DNA of 64,000 nt from Protonemura montana. Its lineage: Eukaryota; Arthropoda; Insecta; Plecoptera; Nemouridae. Positions 35,601-47,076 of the stretch are shown here, in pieces. The notes under the pieces are model-generated. The model was given only the letters and a program-made list of their open reading frames with translations. It was not told where the DNA came from and did not search any database. Every line of letters begins with the position of its first letter. Within the stretch, counting starts at the first letter, position 1. The position numbers were made by a program, and so were the translations under genes. The stretch lies in the NCBI GenBank assembly GCA_947568835.1, contig OX387606.1, positions 22,855,225 to 22,919,224 of the forward strand. Reading direction: 5' to 3'.

Positions 35601-38600
35601 GATTTCTATATTATCTGATTTCTATATAGGACTACTAGGATACTAGAACTACTTTTATTTCTAGTAGATAATACTGGTGTTTTTACGAAAAATAATTATG
35701 TACATAACTTAAATCCAAGACACAAAAATGTCTTGCGCCAACCTAGAGTTAGATTAAACATAACAGAACGGGCCTTTTAAAACTTAGGGGCACGCATTTT
35801 TAATAATCTACCAGACAAACTCAAATCACAGAGTGGAAAAAGATCAATTTTTAAAGAAATGACGAAAAAATTCCTTGTAAACAATGGATTTTATACCATA
35901 GATGAATTTAGCGTAGCAAAAGATAGCAAATGTAATTATTGTGATATCTACTGGTTATTTTAAGACTGTATTTGATTATTATGTTTTAATCTTTATAAAC
36001 ACGGTGCTATAATATGGTATTGTTATAAGTGTGTGTCCTTGACTTTTCTTCATGCTCATTGTTTTCCTTAAACATTACGAGTGTTCTGTAAAAATAAATG
36101 AAAAATAAAAACATTGAATTTAATTGAATTGAGGTAGCCGATGCATGACAGACTAACCAGCTTCGCAACCGAACACAGGATTATAAACGATTCACAACAC
36201 GGGTTCGTAACGGGCCGGTCAAAGGTAACAGCAATTGGTAGTTTTGTCACAGACATTATAAATAACATAGAAAATAAGAAAAACCCTCTTGGAATTTTTT
36301 ACCAATGTTTCTAGGGGCTTCGATACCGTTAATCACTCAATACTTCTCAACAAATTAAATCAAATGGAAATAGCAGGGAAAGCAAACAAATGGCTGGCGT
36401 ATTTTCGAAAAGATAGAAGGCAGATAGTTAAGATAGCAGGATTAGACTCATCCGGAACATCAAAAGAAGCCATTGTGAATGTCGGTGTCCCCAAAGAACC
36501 ACACTTTTCACGAACGACATTCCTCAAATTGTAAAAAATGGTACGCTTACGCTTTACACCAATGATTCTACGCACCTTATTGGCGATAAGAGGGAAAACA
36601 TGGCAGCTCTTGCCAAAAAGAAGGTGAACAAATTAGAAAGATGGTGCTGGGATAACGAACTTTTGATAAACAAAGATAAGACAGTATTAATGCAATTCAG
36701 GTCAAAAAATATAGTCATTGATTATACCCCTCTAATAACTTTGGAAAGTGGCAGCATTAAAGGTCAAACGTCAACAAACGTTTTAGGTGTAACTTTAGAT
36801 AACAGCCTAGACTGGAAAAGTCACGTCACTAAAACGCGTCTCAGAGTAGCTTCCAGTTGTTACATGATGAAAATAATATTGCAAATATGTAACATAGAAA
36901 CAGCTAAACTTGTGTACCTGCTTTGCACACATGCAATCAAGGCTGTGCTATGCAATTGTACTTTGGGGCAATTCGAAACATGCAAAAAGACTATTTAATT
37001 GTCAAAAACGAGCTTTGCGAATGCTAGGAAAAGCCAGCAGAGATCCTTGTTCAGATGTTTATTTTAAAGACACATGTGCAACCCTCTTTAACAAGTTTAG
37101 CAATTTTATACGTTAGAGGTTTTAACCATCGGACAACTGGAAACTTAAAAGTACACAAGCATTTTACAAGACACCATAACGACATTCATCTTAAGAAGCA
37201 CAATTTTATAAAATCTGACAAATGCCCTCTGTATGCTGGTGCACTTTTATATAATAAACTCCCAGATGACATAAAAAAACCAAAATGATGTACATTTTAA
37301 AAAATCGTTAAAAAATTACCTTTTAGCTGAATGTTTCAACAGCGTAAACGATTTTATACACAAGAATTTTGAATTCGACACTGGCTAGCCTGGTTTCTTT
37401 TCTAGTTCTAGGGTATTTTGTAAATTTTTGTTTATATATATATATTTTTTTAATTTGGAGTAAAAAACTTTTAAATTTGTTCTGTTATTATTATAATTAA
37501 AACAGTGGACTGTCACATATCATGTATTTGATCTTCTTGACAATAAATAAATGAATTAATGAATAAATGAATTAATTAATCATCAGGACTGGATACTCAC
37601 CATTCTAGGAATCATCATCGTTCATCAGGATCTTCCATTCTCTGGTTGGGTTGAAACTTGTAGGTATTGATGCATTTTAGAATTACTAAAAATAGCTGAT
37701 CAATATCTCAGCATCAAACTGGATCGATATACCAAAACGTGACTAAAGAACGGTATTTCCCACGAGCAATGAAGAGGTCAAAAATGTATGAGCATATTCT
37801 GGCAGAGATCGAGGTACCAGCGAGAGAAATATATTTCGATGCAAGACCACAATGTTCACTTTTACAGTTTACTACAAGTTCTTACCAAGTTCATGTATAG
37901 CCAAAGAACGAAATTAAACTTAGTAATTATAAAGTATTTATTTGAACTCGAATGCGCTCTTGCTAATTGGTTCTCCGGTGAGAACGCATTGCCAATTCTC
38001 GAAACAATTACATGAAACAGTTCAGTCACAGCTAGTATAGGGCTTCGAGTGAAAACAAAGGAAGCCCTGTCTGCACCGCGGCTTGCAGAGGAACGCACAA
38101 ACCGCGGCGAAGATCAAGGGGTAGCAATTCAAAGTAGCGCTCAAAGTTAATTTTGTTATCAATTGGCGCCGGCTTGATTAGGTCCAGCGTTGGGACCGGC
38201 GTTCACTCCACTGATGTAGGTATGCAATGAGCAGAAAATTTCACAGAAATCAAATGACATTGGGTCGCCGCCCATGAAACTTTTTTTCTAGGTTCAAGGT
38301 ATATTCATTGCATTGCAGTATAAACGACGACGGTTCACGAGAAACGCGTAAGATATAAAATGCCATGCGTTTCGATTGTGTTGGTTTGAGTTACTCCGGT
38401 AAAACAGTCAGTTTCCTTCAAGTGAAAACTAGACAAATTTCAACTCATTCTCGTCCGGCTTGCTTCCAGCAGTGTACTTTACTTGATTCAAAATAATTAT
38501 TGGAAACGGTCACCAATGTTGCCGATATCATGTCAACTGTTCCGACGTTAGGGCCATTTTAAGTGGTAGCCCTTTTTGAAAGTGCACTTAGATGCATGGC

Positions 38601-41600
38601 AAAGGCTAGTGCGGACCTATGTGATATGACATGGACAAAAGACTCCTGCAGAGCCTTGCCTCAACGTTTTTAGATACTTACTTTTACTTGATTATATATT
38701 TTTAATGTCATTGTATGTATTCGAAATGAAAATAGCTCATCTTCAGCCAGGACAAATGCATATTATGAAACAACACAAAAGAATCAATTGAAGTTACATA
38801 AACCAAATCTCCTCATTTATAAGAAAGGACCTTCATATGCAGGCTGCCTATTTTACACTGTACTACTACTAGAATTTAAAGATAAGATTGGATGTGCTTC
38901 TAAACGAAGACTAAAGAATTGTCTCATTGAACGTTGTTTTTACACAATTGAAGAGTTTTTAATCGCCCATACAAATGTAAAATGACAATTAATGTGTTTT
39001 TGTGGAAATAAAATTGTTACAAAATACAAAATACAAAATACAAATGGTGAAGAGGCTCAGAGCCGCGATCTGATGGTGATGTAGAACGAAACACCGAAGA
39101 AATGTCAATCAAGGCCCTCTTTAGGACCGAAAGTCAATCAAAACAGCAAAACCGTTCACTGCGGCGTCACATTCACAAGCACCCCTTTGTTTCCGTGTTC
39201 TGCAGGGATCTTGACGAGGACTCCGAGGACGAATCCAAGTCGGTGAGAACGGCAGACGACAACCGAAAGTAAGTGTCTGTCGAACCAAGGACCTCCATTT
39301 CGAACCAAGGACCTCCACGGTCAATACATGGTCGACTAGGTCGGTCGGTCGGCCGGTCGACATACCCCGGAACAAAGTAGGTTCTTTCCGATGACCGACA
39401 TCGGCCGGCCGGCAAACAGGATTACCGGTGTAATCCAGGGAAGCCCTTCTCTTTCGAAGGGGGATTTCAATATCATAAGCACCCTCCCCGACATATTAGG
39501 GGTTGCTACGTTACACCCCTTGCCCTCGGAAGGCTGAACCTACAGGTGGAAGTTCCACACTATGTGGTGATATCAAATTAGCGTACAAAAGAGATGTAGG
39601 CACTTCATGAGGCATTCTTCCTGTCTTAAGAATTGCCGTCCCCTTTACAGAAAAATTCAACTCACCTTTTGTATCAATCCGCCTTTACAAGCCACCTATA
39701 TGGGGTGTTAGAGGGAGGGTTGGGGGGGGGGGGGCAGCTTTATAATAAGCACGAGGCTTGCTCACTGATCTCAAATAACATGGAAAGAGCATAGGACCCA
39801 GCCAGCTTATCTCAAATAACCTGGATAGAGCATAGGACCCAGCCAGCTTATCTCAAATAACCTGGATAGAGCATAGGATCCAGCCAGCTTATCTCAAATA
39901 ACCTGGATAGAGCATAGGATCCAGCCAGCTTATCTCAAATAACCTGGATAGAGCATAGGATCCAGCCAGCTTATCTCAAATAACCTGGATAGAGCATAGA
40001 ATCCAGTCAGCTGATCTCAAATAACCTGGATAGAGCATAGGATCCAGCCAGCTTATCTCAAATAACCAGGATAGAGCATAGGATCCAGCCAGCTTATCTC
40101 AAATAACCTGTATAGAGCATAGGACCCAGCCAGCTGATTTCAAATAACCTGGATAGAGCATAGGATCCAGCCAGCTGATCTCAAATAACCTGGATAGAGC
40201 ATAGGGTCCAGCCAGCTGATCTCAAATAACCTGGATTAAGCACAGGATCCAGCCAGCTGATCTCAAATAACCTGGATAGAGCATAGGATTCAGTCAGCTG
40301 ATTAAAATTGAAGTCAGGCAATCTATTGTTGGTAACGTGAAGGAGTTGCAAAATTCGAGATGTCCCTAAGACTTCAAGGTTATTTGTATAGTTTTTGAAA
40401 CACCTTTTCAACCAATTTTGACCATTATTGTGGGGAAAATTACGAAAAACCACAAAAAGTTCTGGTAAAAATAAAACGTTCATATAAGCATGGGCTCTTT
40501 GAGCGAACTCAATATCAGGGACCCTTAAGATGGCAGCCTTGGCTTTTCAACAAAGTCTCTCTATGGCAACCACTATCCTAGGTAGCAGAATTTGGTAGAA
40601 TAATTGTGTCTTGTTCCTGAATAACTTCGCAAAGCTTGTAAACAAAGCGTTGACAACTTTTACCCCACAAAGCATGGCCTTTAGAGCTTCTGCACCCAAA
40701 TCCAAGCTCCCTTTATCTCCAGGGGATTTATTAAAGGAACCCTTAAAGGGTAGGAAGGTCGAATAGGTGAAAAAGATTAGTGGCCCGTCCCCAAAGTAGG
40801 TACCTCCCTTCCTGCTTGGCCTCTCGTCGTTGTTCACTTTCCATCGGTTGTAGACAAAACCACAGCGAAATCGAGAAGCGTCGACGCGATAAGATGAACA
40901 CGTACATCACGGAGCTGTCCGCGATGATCCCGACCTGCGGGGGCACATCGCGCAAACTCGACAAGCTGAGCGTGCTGCGCATGGCCGTGCAGCATGTCAA
41001 GGCCGTGCAGGGTGCAGCGAGCAGCTTTGCGCAGGGCCACGATGCACAGCGGCTGCTGTCCGACGAGGATCTGCGCGACACGGCGCTAGAGGTGGGTGCG
41101 ATGCGCAGACTCCCGGCTCACTGGAGGACCACAATAAGAGGATCATGTTCTTTTCAGAATCACTCTTTTCACTGAAACGTCCCGCCGAAAGCTTTGCTAA
41201 TAGTCAATGCAGTGAAATCTGATTTAAATTGCAAATGCTTGCAATGAGCAAAGTATTTTATCATTAGGAACACTACTTATCTCTCAAAATGTATGCCAAA
41301 ACGGGGACTCGAACCCTGAGTCTGACCTCCACCTGTCGCGGGTGTTGCTCTAGCCAATTAAGCTGTACTCGGACATGCCTTTTTTGAGAGAATTTTAGTG
41401 CATTTTATGAGAATGAAACGAAAATGAGATGAGAATGATTATCAATAGGTTAAAGCAACACCCACGAAGGTGAAGATCGGGGTTCGAATCCCCGTTTGGG
41501 CATCAATTTGTGAGAGCTTATTAGTGTTCCTAATAGTAAAAAGTCAGTCAATAGTTTGGCTTATGCTTTTTAGCCCCATATTCCCGCTGCACTAGCTCTT

Positions 41601-42260
41601 TCGGTAGTTCACGAGGTAGGTAAGCTTACCCAAGACTAAAGCCCAGGTTGTCCAACTATTCGCCAGAACGTCGAGGGCTTCGTATTCGTTGTGAGCTGTG
41701 AGCAGGGACGCATCGTGTACGTATCGGACTCGGTGTCCGATACGTTGAGCTACGTCCCCATGGACCTGCTCGGACAGAGCTGGTTCGACATCTTGCATCC
41801 AAAGGACGTTGCCAAGGTCAAGGACGAACTCACCTCGGCGGAGTCTGCGCCCAGGGACAGGCTCGTCGACGCCAAGAGTGAGTTATTGGATGTTGGTCCC
41901 AATGTTGGAGAGGGTGCCAAACAATGCATGTCAATAGGGGCAGACTGGCTCATAAAGGTTCAGGTCACATAAGGCGACACTGGTTGCAGCAGGTGCCCGA
42001 TGAGGATACTTCTTAATGGGCCCCTTTCAATCCCAGTGATCCCCGCCGCTGAACCATGAAGCCTTAATTAACTCGTGGTTAGAAACTCCAATAAAAACTT
42101 CTGGATAGTGCGCCTATATTTAACATAGGCAAGAAGTCTCACTCATGAGCAATGCAAATAAATTAAATCCCGACCACAAATATAGACGGTCAAAATCTTC
42201 TGAAGTAAAATATGTTCCAAGAAAGTAATTTCTATTTTAGAGTGCATCAAAGGTTTTTGA

Positions 42261-42292
<32 letters not shown>

Positions 42293-45200
42293 TGTGATCT
42301 TGACTCTACATGGAAAAGTCCATGGCTCAGTCCCTATTACACTTTTCGAACCAGGTTCATGATTTGGAGTAAATCTATGCGTTTCTAGAAGATATTTTAC
42401 TCTCGGTAGAGCTTGCTCAGGCCCTTGTCAGGTTTTGTTTATCTGCAGAATTCCATTCTTTTGGGTACCTGTCTAATAATGGCTTGGGTACAATGTGTCA
42501 CATTCTACATGATACAGCAATTTCGATTCTAATTTTGTTTTGGAACAATTTACCAAAGGGGACCGCTGGTGTCAAAATTTGGCAGACACCTGGTTCGGGG
42601 GAATCCCACTGTCTCTATGCATGGTCAAAATTCCCCCAAAGAAACAAACACGCTGGATTGTGACGGTGTCTTTTAAATGGCAGCCATGTTGCCGTTGAAG
42701 ACCGACGTGGACCCCGACGACGCCGGCTTCTGTCCCGGCGCGCGACGCTCGTTCTTCTGCCGCATGAAGTACAACAACGAGTTCCCAGTTCACGTGAAAG
42801 AGGAACCCGTCGGGGACGCGACCTGCCAGCTCAGGAACCGACAGCACGGTTAGTCTGTATACAGTCACTTCTGTCCAACAGCACCAAGGACCAGCCACCG
42901 CTTAGCCTTGTCACTTTGACACACTGTGTTGGCTGCTCCTGTCTAACAGCACCAAGGACCGGCCATCGCTTAGCCTTGTCACTTTGACACACTATGCTGG
43001 CGTTGTCCTTATGGCATATTGGCTGTCGGTGAACGACAGGCTGATGACGAAGCTTGCCAAGTCTGGTAGACGGTTGAGGGTGAATCCGATGTTGTTCAGA
43101 TTGGCGCTACTGCACGGTGCAATGCACTGGCTTCCTGAAGGCGTGGCCGGCAGCACGCCTGGGATTAGAAGACGAGACTGAAGCTGGGGCCAGCGTTACG
43201 TGTTTGGTGGCCGTTGCCCGCTCACTGGCCTCGCTGCTCCCGGCCGCCGGGCGCTACGAGCCGACGCTCGAGTTTTCCACGCGCCACGGCGGAGACGGGA
43301 AGTTCGTAGCCGTGGAGCAACGTGCCACATTGGTGCTTGGATTTCTGCCCCAGGAATTGCTGGGCACGTCTATGTACGAGTACTACCACCAGGTAATGGT
43401 GCAAACCAAAAGGAGCAGGGTCCTGATCAGATGCCCCTAAATTGTCAATGAGCGAAGCCGAATTGGCTAAAAAAATACGGACATTTATGTCATAGTTTTA
43501 AACGCTTATTTTTGCTGCGAGTTATAATAAATAAATGGTAAGCAATACTTTGTTTCTAGCCTGTAATTTTATATACTTATATATATACTTCTACTTCAAT
43601 TTAAACTCCTTGTTTTACATCACCACACAATCGATTCTAACAAAACGTATACGGTGCATACAGAGTTCGCTTTTCATGCTTCCCAGAGAATGTAAAAGTT
43701 ATGAAAGTTATAAAGTATAAAAGTTTATGTTTTTATTGTGCCCAGTTATAAAATAACTAAAGATTGAGACGAAATTAAAAGTATCTGAAAGGCTGTGACC
43801 GTGCAGTTAGAATTTTAAAAGTTTCCAACGGCTAATGACGCTGAGAAGAATTTCTTTCCCGAGGGCTACGGTTAGCATTGCAAATCACGTTGGCAGGACG
43901 ACGCGGGGCATTTGGCTGCCTCCCACAAGGCTGCGTTGCAAGCCGCTGCTGGGGAGACCGTGACAACGGACGTCTACCGCTTCCGCGGCAAGGACGAGCG
44001 GTTTGTGCGTCTGCAGAGCGAGTGGCGTGCGTTCACCAATCCGTGGACCAACGAGGTCGACTTTGTTGTGGCTCGAAACAAGGTCGTCGACCCCGAAAGA
44101 TCATTCGAGGCCGAGATGACTTTGAGCGTGGGGGGACAGCCGGAGATGTGCGATTTCTACACAGAAGGTGAGTGGGATTCGATGAAGTCCAAGTCGGCAA
44201 TCGATAACATATTTTTCTGAACTATTTTTACTGCAATTTGTTCATTAAGTTATGACCAGATGGTATGAGTTCACCAGGAATTTTTTTTGCACTTCTGTGA
44301 TCAACCCAAGACCTAAGATATATTTCTAGCAGAGACTTACCATTTAAGTTGTTATTTCGTTAGTAATGTCATGGACAGTAAAATTAAAGGACTTTGTAAC
44401 AGAAAATGTATCAAGATACCTGCTACACCTAACAAATATTTGTTATTAATCTCCTCAAAGATGACTGGTTCCCAGCGCAGAGGGTAATGCGAAAAGATAA
44501 AGTATGGTATGAGAGATATGAGATATAGTGTAAGATAGTCATGAGAGTTGAAACGTTAAGTCAGATGGGTCAACTTTTGATTTTTTTCACTTTTAAATAT
44601 GCCATTCATAGCAACAAAAGAGTGAAATGAAGTCACACATGAACAGAAAAACTGGGAACGTTGCAAGCAACGAAAGCAAGTGTGGCACATATTCAAAGGT
44701 GAATCGCAATGAGAACGAATGACCGATACGAAGCGTAAGTAGCCAGGAAGAGTCGCTGCTTGCTTTCAGGGCTGCTAGGAAGGGTGGACAAGCACATTAT
44801 CGACCACGGGCCCACAGCGTCTGTCGTGGAGGAGAGAGACAGGAAAACTACAGCGAATCAGAGACCTACCAACGCCGGTTTGCTAGCTAATTGCGAGGTA
44901 AGTCCAACGCATTTGCAAAACTCTTTCTGTTTTGTTGGACGCTTGCGTTGTTTTGAGGAAATAGACCAACAGCAAATACCGATGCCTTCATGAGAGCCGA
45001 TTTAATCAATATCAAGCTAAACTTGGTTGGAACTTCGTTCAAAGATCAAATATAATTTCACTGATTTTCTTATATTTTGATAGGTTTATAAAAAGATAAT
45101 TAGACAAATACTTGAAAAAAATACAGATATTTACATTTAAATGTGGTGTACCAAAATATTTTTGCTACTTTTGTAAGAAATTGTATTTTAAAATTATAAA

Positions 45201-45896
45201 TTAGTATGCTAGATCTGAATGGTCAACTATGTATTTGAATAGCTGTCAATTAATTAATTAATACATTTATTTTTTCTCTGTCAAGAAGGTGCCATTCACA
45301 GCAAACAAAGTTTATTTTTTAGATGCAAATATTTTCTCCTTGTGCTCGTCTGCGTTTGATATTTGAAGTGAATCAATGGAGGTTTAAATTTAAAACCACT
45401 CTTTGACTTCAAAGAAAATAGTGCCAAACGTAACCGAAATGTACACCTATATAAACGTTGAGTGATTACACACTCACTGATATCACAAAACATTATCTTT
45501 TCATGTAAACTTTGTGCTAAGAACTACATTTTTCTCACCTAAATTTACTCGCCTGAAGTTTGCAAAATGCCATTCAAATCTTGAGCATGACCCAAGTGTA
45601 AACTCAGTTTAGCGTGATGTTTGTGAAATTGGCCCTCAGAGATAAAAAAGTGAAACTCAACACCAATTCTGTGTCAGGCATCGACATCGGCAGAGAGCTG
45701 CTTCCTAGGGACGGCACCGTTTTGCCCCGTAACCCCCGACAACGCGGTCATGGAGATGATGAGTGGTCCATCGTTAGCGACGACCGGCGAGGGGAGTGAC
45801 GAAGCTGCGATGGCCGTTATCATGAGTCTTCTGGAGGCGGAGGCAGGAATGGGAGGTCAAGTTGACTTTTCTGAGCTACCCTGGCCCCTACCTTGA
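29604..45896 (+). CDS. cyc: Circadian bHLH-PAS factor cycle/BMAL1 (complete, 10 exons)
   Basis: Partner of CLOCK; the dimer binds E-boxes and drives circadian transcription. Coding exons: 29604-29761, 32896-33036, 39206-39268, 40854-41091, 41667-41877, 42684-42848, 43100-43392, 43897-44167, 44770-44897, 45678-45896; phases close to give 628 aa (BMAL1 about 626). [10 protein letters not shown] is a likely nuclear signal. The basic helix-loop-helix has [13 protein letters not shown] and [18 protein letters not shown] (about 121-175). PAS-A carries [20 protein letters not shown] and [25 protein letters not shown] is the BMAL-specific linker. PAS-B contains [29 protein letters not shown] and [11 protein letters not shown]. 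The C-terminus [20 protein letters not shown] ... [10 protein letters not shown] is the BMAL transactivation domain, lost in Drosophila. Exon 1 has no recognised homology and rests on phase and start context. Confidence 0.95.
30461..31886 (+). repeat. 43-bp minisatellite in cycle intron 1
   Basis: About 33 copies of a 43-bp unit (cactacatcactgggtggac followed by tgcgtacacccgcgtgcattgac). Some copies lack the middle 20 bp. Each unit has either CGCGTG or, in seven copies (starting at 30487, 31003, 31175, 31218, 31500, 31543 and 31586), a canonical E-box CACGTG. No ORF is conserved. Confidence 0.95.
32758..32783 (+). repeat. Poly(G) tract
   Basis: A run of about 24 guanines in cycle intron 1, ending in aagaaaa. 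Similar long G or C runs occur at 27163-27182, 39720-39735, 42266-42292 and 63410-63431. Confidence 0.9.
33085..33430 (-). repeat. MITE-like dispersed element, copy 3 (inverted)
   Basis: Reverse-orientation copy of the family at 2813-3110 and 13345-13665. It reads gagcaaacgaggccggcaacac, taacaaacctcc and ctatcaatcgtc, the complements of the blocks in the other copies. The leading 'gacagcgttaatgtt' matches the inverted TIR end. It lies in cycle intron 2. Confidence 0.5.
33700..34926 (+). repeat. 41-bp minisatellite array 1 with its unique flank
   Basis: About 24 copies of a 41-bp unit (ggttatttgagatcagctgg then ctggatcctatgctctatcca) from about 33939 to 34926 in cycle intron 2. The preceding 33700-33938 matches 52480-52690 (shared: ttttgtagttttcacc, tcctacctgttgccaaca, gattgcc.g.cttcaatt). 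Array 2 at 39763-40305 has the same unit in the opposite orientation. Confidence 0.95.
35030..37390 (+). pseudogene. Decayed non-LTR retrotransposon, interrupted by a second one
   Basis: Pieces of one ORF2 read in order: [25 protein letters not shown] (about 35540-35615), then [21 protein letters not shown] (about 36195-36255), [17 protein letters not shown] (FADD block altered) and [22 protein letters not shown] to about 37280. Frameshifts and stops separate them. Between 35640 and 36130 a different 5'-truncated 3' end is inserted ([37 protein letters not shown], then an aacattgaatttaattgaattg tail). It lies in cycle intron 2, sense to the gene. Confidence 0.8.
38720..39045 (+). pseudogene. 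Retrotransposon 3' fragment with (ACAAAAT)n tail
   Basis: About 65 residues ending [24 protein letters not shown] match the C-terminal tail of the 8.4-kb ORF2 (GAALYNSL ... [13 protein letters not shown]). They are followed by acaaaatacaaaatacaaaa, a microsatellite tail. It is a 5'-truncated, dead copy in cycle intron 2. Confidence 0.7.
39763..40305 (-). repeat. 41-bp minisatellite array 2 (inverted relative to array 1)
   Basis: About 13 copies of the reverse complement of the array 1 unit (agctgatctcaaataacctgg then atagagcataggatccagcc), in cycle intron 3. The downstream flank 40306-40530 continues as the same element seen at 52.5 kb, down to an aagatggcagccttggctt start. Confidence 0.95.
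40529..40760 (+). pseudogene. Diverged copy of the 52.4-kb small ORF
   Basis: The segment begins ATGGCAGCCTTGGCTTTTC. It stays similar to the start of the ORF at 52474 (MAALA...SLS; then [14 protein letters not shown] against ILLSRFVKLADAK). A stop after 15 codons and frame changes break it. It lies directly after minisatellite array 2, in the same arrangement as at 52.2-52.7 kb. Confidence 0.5.
41262..41543. mobile_element. Foldback element with tRNA-like arms, copy B
   Basis: Two arms of about 95 bp in inverted orientation (41262-41370 and 41446-41543). Each carries a B-box (ggttcgaatcc on the right arm, its complement on the left), an anticodon-arm-like acacccrcga, and an A-box region (agcttaattggctagagc on the left arm, minus strand). 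The ends read ttaggaacactac and gtgttcctaata. It lies in cycle intron 4, about 170 bp after the exon 4 donor. Confidence 0.7.
42266..42292 (+). repeat. Poly(G) tract
   Basis: A run of about 27 guanines in cycle intron 5. It can form a G-quadruplex when transcribed, because the G-rich strand is the sense strand of the gene. Confidence 0.9.
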
Positions 45897-47076
45897 GGTG
45901 GGCACGCTAATTTGGGCCAAGCTCGGAGCTTTTAAAAAGATACGGGCTTGACTTGAGGGTGGATTTCACCAACACTGTTTTAATCTTGCTTAATTCTTTC
46001 GTGGTTAGTGGGATTACGTTTTCCTTCTTTTCAAATTGCTATGCAATATTATTGGTTATTTTCGACTGCAGAATATTAGTAGGAAGTTATCCCTGTAGTG
46101 GTAGTTTATTTAATAATTTTGCTCAATTTTAATAAACAAATTGATATTTAAACACTTTTACAATAGTATTAGAAAATTACTTACAAAAAAAATGTACAAT
46201 GCTCCTGCAACCTTGAATCTGGGCCAAAAATTGCGAAATATTGCGTTCATGTGAACACAGAAACAAATTTAAACAAAACTTTAGTTCTAGATCTGTTCTG
46301 ATCATCTTCTTCTTCTTGTTCTGATCATCTTCTTCTTCTTGCTCTGATCATCATCTTCTTCTTGCTCTGATCTTCTGATTTTGGATTTGTCTTTTAGGTC
46401 TCCATTCAAATTGTTGAATGGCCTAGATTGTCTAATTTTCTAGCCTAAAAGAATGCAGGTTCAGCATTTAAACCTTGTATTGCCCAGTGAGTAGACCCAT
46501 TTACATTTCATTAACATTTTTAACTCAACACAAATAATACCTTAGGAAGAAATAGCGCTAAAAATGACTTCTTCTCATTTCCATGGTTTGGATTTTACGA
46601 ATACGAACATTTTAAAGAAAATTAAAAATAAGTTTTTTGTAAGAAGTGGCTTTTAAATGGTGTTGGTGAAACTGGCTATCAGAGGATAGCCAGCCAGAAC
46701 ATTTTTTTATTTGCCTTTCAATATTATTTTTAGATATAATCTACAAATTTGAGTTAGAATTGGGAAATTGAAATGACTCAATTATTTTTTAGGGAAACAT
46801 TTTTAGGGAAACATACCTCTTGAATGGTGAATAATGTGGAAAATGTTAAAATTTGAATTTGTGGAAAATTTTTTAAATGTTTAAAGTTCGAAGCACATTT
46901 CTCTGAGTCGCAGATGCTTGGGAAAAAAAATTAGTCATGACGAAAGTGAAACAAGTTAAAAACTGTCACGAGTCTCAAAATATTCCCCCCACAGTTTGGC
47001 CAGAGTTGGGACGTAATAATAAAAAAACAAACCTCGCCAAAAAAAACTTTATTACCTTGCGAGCGGCGCAACACAA
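45897..47076. other. Convergent intergenic region between cycle and UTP18
   Basis: 3' ends of two converging genes. AATAAA at about 46131 could end cycle; TTTATT at 47048-47053 (AATAAA on the minus strand) lies 24 nt past the UTP18 stop. A ctt-rich imperfect repeat (tgatcatcttcttcttcttg units) fills 46296-46378. No gene was seen. Confidence 0.6.
47048..47053 (-). terminator. UTP18 polyadenylation signal
   Basis: AATAAA on the minus strand, 24 nt downstream of the UTP18 stop codon. It would give an unusually short 3' UTR. Confidence 0.5.
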
